From Micromonospora marina (GTDB lineage: Bacteria; Actinomycetota; Actinomycetes; Mycobacteriales; Micromonosporaceae), in assembly GCF_900091565.1 (NCBI RefSeq), contig NZ_FMCV01000006.1:62001-126000 (forward strand): a stretch of DNA of 64,000 bases, in the 5' to 3' direction. A program made the position numbers and the translations under genes. The notes under the pieces were generated by a model, which was not told where the DNA came from, made no database searches, and saw only the letters and a program-made list of their open reading frames with translations. Positions 59,730 to 64,000 of the stretch are shown here, piece after piece. Positions within the stretch are counted from its first letter, which is position 1. Each line of letters begins with the position of its first letter.

Positions 59730-62700
59730 TCAGTCGGTGACGGTCACCGTGACGGTACGGGGCGGCTGCTGGTACTGCCCCCGGTTGTCCATGCCGCGGA
59801 TCGTCACCGTGTACGTACCGGCCGGGACCACCGGTGACGTGTACGCGAAGTTCGACCCCGGCGAGCCCGGGCTGGTGAGGAACGTGCCGATCCACGGCCA
59901 GCTGGTCGGCGCGCCCGCGCGGCCGAAGGTGCCGGCCGAGTTCATGCCCTGCCCGGCGCTGTTGCCGATCTGCACCTCGACCTTCTGCATCCCGCCGTCG
60001 TCGACGGCCCGGCCGGTGATCACGATCCGGCCGCCGGTGTACGCCTGACCCTCGACCGGCGTGATGCTCGGCTCCAGCGTCGGGTCGGTGTCGCCGGGGT
60101 AGACCAGGTAGCGGGCGGTGGCGCCGCTGGTCGAGTTGTCCTGCTGACCCGCGGTGTCCACGGCCCACGCCTCGACGTTGTACGTGCCCCGGGTGGGCAG
60201 GTCGATCGGGAGCGTGAACGCGGTGCTGGTCGCGCCGGGCGCGGCGAGCGTCGCGTCGACCGTGGCGAACGCGGCGGCCATGGTGCCGTCGGGCTGCACG
60301 TACCGGCCGGTGTCCAGGTCGCGCAGCGCGATCCGGACCGCCTGGACTCCCTTGTCGTCGGTGGCGGTGCCGGCCAGGTCCAGGTGCAGCTGGTCGATGT
60401 CCTGGTTGGTGCCGGTGAAGCTGAGCAGCCCGTTCGGGAAGGCGTCACCCGGTACCTGGGCGGTGACGGTGAGCCGGCCCATGTTGGTGCTGGACGTGGT
60501 CAGGCCGAGCTTGTCGGTGGCCCGTACCCGGAAGTCGTAGACGCCGGGGGTGAGCGGCACCGTGGTGAACGACCAGTCGAACGTCGCGGCGTCGAGGTTG
60601 ATCGGGGAGATCCGGTGGTAGCCGGCGACCGAGTCGGCGCCCCACGTGCCGTCGCTGGCGAGCGCCTCGCGGGTGGTGTTGTTGCGCAGGTAGATCTCGA
60701 CCGACTTCAGGGCGTCGTCGTCGTTAGCCGTCCCGGCGAACGTGACCGCGCCGCCGGGCGCGACGGTGAACGGCACGGCGTTGCCCGGCGGGGTCATCGC
60801 CGCCGGCGAGGTGATCGCCACGGTCGGCGGTACGCCGTTGGCCGAGACGGTCCAGTCGCGGGTGTCGCCGCGCAGGTCGCTCTGCCCGGTCGTGTCGACG
60901 GCGGTGGCGGTCATCCTCCACTGTCCCTCGACCGGCAGCGTGACCTCGTACTGCCAGGTGGCGGACGTCGCGCCGATCACGTCCGGCTCGCCGCGGAAGG
61001 TGTTGTAGACGGCGGCGACGGTGCCGTCGTCCTGGAGGTACCGGTTGTCGGGCGTGCGGAACGAGTAGATCAGCGAGTTGACGCCCTTGTCGTCGGTGGC
61101 GGTGCCGGAGGCCACGAACGTCTGGGTGGCGAGCAGGCCGGCCGACGGCGCGCTGATCCGGGTCGACGGCGGCAGGTCGTCGAAGCGGAACGCCTCGATC
61201 TTCTTGACCGCCTTGGTGGTGTCGCCGGCTCCCTTGCTGTCGAACGTCTTCGCCTGCAACTGGTAGACGCCGGCCGGCAGCGTCACCGGCAGGCTCCACG
61301 TGGTGGAGGTGGCGTTCGGCGCGGCCACCGTCGTGTTGATCGCCTTGAACGCGCCCCAGGTGGTCAGGTCGGCCTGGAGGTACCTGCCGCTGTTGCGGTC
61401 CTGGATCTCCAGCTGGACGCGGGCCACGCCGGCCGGGGCGAGCGCCTGGCCGCTGATCGTGAACGACTCGCCGGCCGGTTTCACAGCGCCTTCGATCGGC
61501 GTGGTGACGGTGGTGTCCAGCGCCGCGGGCGCGGGCTGCTTGGAGAGGTCGAAGAAGGCGACCCGGCCGGTGGTCTTGCCGCCCTTGACGTTGCCGTCAC
61601 CGCCGACGAGCAGGCCGCGCGAGGTGGCGAGCATCGCCTTCTCGCCCTCGTACGAGTTGGAGCCGGGGTTCCACTCCAGCGCGGTGCCGGTGAGCGGGTC
61701 CAGCGCGCCGAGGTGGTCGCGGCGAACCACCTGGTCGCCCAGGCCGTAGCCGCTGAGCCCCTGGCCGGTGCCGTAGCCGACGTTGTCCAGGCCGGGCCAC
61801 GGCACGTTCGAGGTGGGCGACTCCTGCCAGCTGAAGTGCCCGCCGACGTAGACGGCGGTGTCGGTGATCGCGACCGAGTAGATGCTGTCGAAGTGCCGGG
61901 AGATCCAGAGCGGCTCGACGTGGTCGTTTCCGGTCAGCGGGTACGCGATGGCGGTGTCGTTGATCGGCGGGCGGTCGCCGCCGGAGCCGCTGGTGACCAC
62001 GAAGTACGAGTCGTCCGGCGCGATGTCACCGGCGAAGACGCGCTGGATGCCGCCGACGAAGGAGAGGTTGTCCTCCCACAGCCGGGTACGCCACGGCAGC
62101 AGCGCCTTGCTCGCCGTACCGATGAGCGCCACGCCGTAGCGGTCCTGGCCGCCGATCTGGCGGCCGGTGTGCACGACGAGCAGCTTGCTGCGGTCGTGGG
62201 TGAGCTTGAGCTGCTGCACGGTGAGCATGCCGCCGACGCCGATGCCGCCGGTGACCGGCAGGTTGAATCCGGTGTCGACGGCGCCGGTGGTGGGATTGAG
62301 CGCGGCCAGGCCACTGCGGCCGACCCCGTTGACGGTGGCGAACTGGCCGCCGACGTAGACGGCGTTGCCGCTCACGGCGAGCGCGGTGGCCCGCGCGTTG
62401 GCGGTGGCGGTGAACGCGGCGACCGGCGCGCCGGTGGCCGGGCTCAGCCGGGCGATCTTGCGCTTGGTGACGCCGTTGATCGTGTTGAACGAGCCGGCGA
62501 TGTAGAGCGACGAGCCGTCCGGCGACGCCTCCACCGCGGCGACCGCGCCGTCGATGACCGGCTTGAACCCGGTGTCCACCTTGCCGGTGTCCAGGTTGTA
62601 CGACGCCAGGGACCGCTGCGCGATCGCGGATCCGCCGACGTTGGCGATCGAGGTGAACGTGCCGGCGATGAAGACCCGGTTGCCGATCACCTCGATGTCG

Positions 62701-62960
62701 GTGATCTCGCCGTTGGTGATCCGCGGCGTGTCGGTGCGGGGCGTGGTCGGCATCAGCCGGGTGTCCCCGGGGGTCACCAGCGCACGGGTCGCGGTGGTAC
62801 GCGCGGCGCCGAGCGCGGCGCTGCTTCCCGTCGCCTGTGCGCCGGTGAGGCCGGCCACACCGGCCTCCCGCACGGTGACGGTGGCGGCCACCGCCGGCAC
62901 TCCCGCCACCACTGTCGCGCCGGCGGCGACGGCCGCCACCGCGCGAAGCCAAACTCGCAT
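59730..62960 (-). CDS. Secreted beta-propeller plus Ig-repeat surface protein
   Basis: 1076 residues. Signal peptide [20 protein letters not shown] with AVAA cleavage region. Residues about 75-480 form a propeller of repeated GG-x-F / NGV-type blades ([73 protein letters not shown]), resembling delta-60/kelch-like repeats. From about 480 four or five Ig-like modules follow, three of them sharing a tract of the type DxxxGRYLQxDGT...F..I. ([54 protein letters not shown]). No enzyme motif. Probably a surface adhesin or glycan-binding protein. The ATG at 62960 follows GGGAGA. Confidence 0.85.
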   Translation of the reverse strand: MRVWLRAVAAVAAGATVVAGVPAVAATVTVREAGVAGLTGAQATGSSAALGAARTTATRALVTPGDTRLMPTTPRTDTPRITNGEITDIEVIGNRVFIAGTFTSIANVGGSAIAQRSLASYNLDTGKVDTGFKPVIDGAVAAVEASPDGSSLYIAGSFNTINGVTKRKIARLSPATGAPVAAFTATANARATALAVSGNAVYVGGQFATVNGVGRSGLAALNPTTGAVDTGFNLPVTGGIGVGGMLTVQQLKLTHDRSKLLVVHTGRQIGGQDRYGVALIGTASKALLPWRTRLWEDNLSFVGGIQRVFAGDIAPDDSYFVVTSGSGGDRPPINDTAIAYPLTGNDHVEPLWISRHFDSIYSVAITDTAVYVGGHFSWQESPTSNVPWPGLDNVGYGTGQGLSGYGLGDQVVRRDHLGALDPLTGTALEWNPGSNSYEGEKAMLATSRGLLVGGDGNVKGGKTTGRVAFFDLSKQPAPAALDTTVTTPIEGAVKPAGESFTISGQALAPAGVARVQLEIQDRNSGRYLQADLTTWGAFKAINTTVAAPNATSTTWSLPVTLPAGVYQLQAKTFDSKGAGDTTKAVKKIEAFRFDDLPPSTRISAPSAGLLATQTFVASGTATDDKGVNSLIYSFRTPDNRYLQDDGTVAAVYNTFRGEPDVIGATSATWQYEVTLPVEGQWRMTATAVDTTGQSDLRGDTRDWTVSANGVPPTVAITSPAAMTPPGNAVPFTVAPGGAVTFAGTANDDDALKSVEIYLRNNTTREALASDGTWGADSVAGYHRISPINLDAATFDWSFTTVPLTPGVYDFRVRATDKLGLTTSSTNMGRLTVTAQVPGDAFPNGLLSFTGTNQDIDQLHLDLAGTATDDKGVQAVRIALRDLDTGRYVQPDGTMAAAFATVDATLAAPGATSTAFTLPIDLPTRGTYNVEAWAVDTAGQQDNSTSGATARYLVYPGDTDPTLEPSITPVEGQAYTGGRIVITGRAVDDGGMQKVEVQIGNSAGQGMNSAGTFGRAGAPTSWPWIGTFLTSPGSPGSNFAYTSPVVPAGTYTVTIRGMDNRGQYQQPPRTVTVTVTD

Positions 62961-63203
62961 CGAGACAACTCTCCCTGTCCGCCGGGACGGCCCCCTCGGG
63001 TGATTCCCGAGTCCCCTCCGTCCGCGTGCCGGACGCCACCGTAGGAGGCAAAGACTTCTCGCGATACGCGCCGCACCGGTAATCGACCGGTCGCCATCAA
63101 TTTCGGCCACACCGGCGGTGCGGCTCCGCCGATCGGATCACCGGCTGTCACCGTCCGGCCCGTGCGTGCCGGCCGGTCCGGGACACCGCCGTCCCGGCGG
63201 GTG

Positions 63204-64000
63204 TCAGGGCGCCTCGCTGCCGCGCTTGTCCTCCTGCGCCAGCACCGCGTCGCGCCGCTTCGGGTCGTCGCGCCCGGCGAGCGCCGCCGACAGCCTCGGG
63301 TCGGCCGCGAGCCGCTCCCGGTTGCGGTGCCAGAACGCCTCGAAACCACCGGTGTACGGGCACGCCGTGTCGCCGAGCGCCACGCCGGGCTCGTACCGGC
63401 AGCCGGCGCAGTGGTCGCTGATCCGGTCCACGTGCGTTCCGTCGAACGCCCACGGCCGGGTGTCGACGCGGGCCAGGTCGGCGTACTGGCTCATGCCGAT
63501 GACTGTCGCGTTCATGACCCAGTCCGCGCCGTCGACGAAGCTGCGCCGGAACCAGTCGGCCAGGTCGGCGGGACGCCAGCCGCGTTGCAGGCCGTAGTTG
63601 CCGAGCACGGTCAACCGCGCGGTGTGGTGCGCCCAGCCGGTGTCCCGGACGCCCGCGAGCACGTCGGCCAGGCAGCGGGCCTCCACCGCGTCGGCGTCGA
63701 GCCGGTCGAACCACTCCGGCAGCGGCTGGGTGGCGGCGAGCCAGCCGGCGCCCCGGAACTGCGGCGCGAAGTACCAGTAGAGCTGCCACAGGAACTCGCG
63801 CCAGCCGAACAGGCCACGCACGAACCGGTGCACCGCCGCGGGTGGCGCGGCGCCGTCCCGGGCGGCACGCTCGGCGGCCCGGATCGCCGGTTCCGGGTCG
63901 AGCAGGCCGCTGTTGAACGCCGACGACAGCGCGCTGTACGCGAGCTGCCGGTCGCCGTCGCGGAGCAGGTCGTGGGTGTCGGCGTACGCGGGCAGCCGGT
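63204..64000 (-). CDS. Fe-S-type cryptochrome/photolyase, 3' part (runs off the window)
   Basis: The C-terminal about 265 residues are inside. LAYSALSSAFNSGLLDPEPA and FVRGLFGWREFLWQLYWYFA are the FAD-binding start; NYGLQRGWRPADLADWFRRS and DWVMNATVIGMSQYADLARV are the FAD-binding end. Four Cys (EARCLADVL, then ISDHCAGCRYEPG and GDTACPYTGG) fit the iron-sulphur ligands of the FeS-BCP/prokaryotic (6-4) photolyase group. The catalytic domain's first half lies beyond 64000. It repairs UV photoproducts using blue light. The 243-base gap to the next gene shows nothing obvious. Confidence 0.88.
   Translation of the reverse strand, partial: RLPAYADTHDLLRDGDRQLAYSALSSAFNSGLLDPEPAIRAAERAARDGAAPPAAVHRFVRGLFGWREFLWQLYWYFAPQFRGAGWLAATQPLPEWFDRLDADAVEARCLADVLAGVRDTGWAHHTARLTVLGNYGLQRGWRPADLADWFRRSFVDGADWVMNATVIGMSQYADLARVDTRPWAFDGTHVDRISDHCAGCRYEPGVALGDTACPYTGGFEAFWHRNRERLAADPRLSAALAGRDDPKRRDAVLAQEDKRGSEAP

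Noticed and set aside
60384..63044. 886-codon plus-strand frame opposite the propeller/Ig gene
   Set aside because: No family sequence, and the minus strand has a signal peptide and repeats.

Overview
The DNA is very GC-rich, and many genes start at GTG and overlap by ATGA or GTGA. The content also fits a filamentous actinomycete, most likely Micromonosporaceae (Micromonospora or a relative): an actinobacterial c-di-AMP riboswitch, a second topoisomerase pair besides gyrase, MEDS/anti-sigma regulators, a DivIVA-like protein and a mycobacterial-type PptT/PptH pair. There is no rRNA gene, so the genus is an inference. I see no tRNA, CRISPR array, prophage or insertion sequence. The window is chromosomal sequence with several decayed genes.

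Layout. 0-12 kb is a surface-glycopolymer locus. A minus-strand operon (aminotransferase, Gfo/Idh dehydrogenase, two glycosyltransferases) is separated by a TetR regulator from a plus-strand set: TagG/TagH-like ABC exporter, a fused cytidylyltransferase-reductase of the CDP-ribitol type, and a TagF-like polymerase. 12-18 kb holds a C39-like secreted peptidase behind a c-di-AMP riboswitch, a membrane-anchored coiled-coil-like protein, an acyltransferase and a pyruvyl transferase. 18-20 kb has an AlkB-like oxygenase and a uracil/xanthine permease. 20.7-26.7 kb is a topoisomerase IV operon (parE-parC). Its parC carries a full-length intein with a LAGLIDADG endonuclease, inserted directly after the catalytic tyrosine.

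27-41 kb is mixed accessory DNA: SGNH hydrolase, methyltransferase, Rrf2/NsrR-like regulator, a flavohaemoglobin missing the first part of its globin domain, a carbamoyltransferase stub, a glycosyltransferase, small membrane or disordered proteins, a DUF72 protein, a glycogen-debranching-type hydrolase with an SCP2-like protein, an internally deleted GH88/GH105-like pseudogene, DinB and 2'-5' RNA ligase-like genes. 41-46 kb has a GH-like protein, a tandem MEDS-STAS / MEDS-ATPase regulatory pair, a DivIVA-like coiled-coil protein and a secreted SH3-like protein. 46-52 kb is the prolyl aminopeptidase-PptH-PptT operon, a large KatE-type catalase and an exported cyclophilin. 52-58 kb holds a secreted RHS-repeat protein followed by a 41-residue one-helix membrane protein, then an RtcB-PrfH RNA-repair/ribosome-rescue operon with a minimal upstream ORF. 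58-64 kb has a second DUF72 protein, an alcohol-dehydrogenase relic, a large secreted propeller/Ig-repeat protein and the end of an Fe-S-type photolyase gene.

Two genome-scale themes stand out. One is a set of intergenic inverted repeats whose ends carry a GATC-type core (12.4, 12.5, 20.4, 20.5 and 59.4 kb). The other is repeated decay of single genes by deletion (29.4, 30.5, 39.3, 51.2 and 59.5 kb). The strongest candidates for new biology are the parC intein, the RHS-plus-small-membrane-protein pair and the RtcB-PrfH leader.
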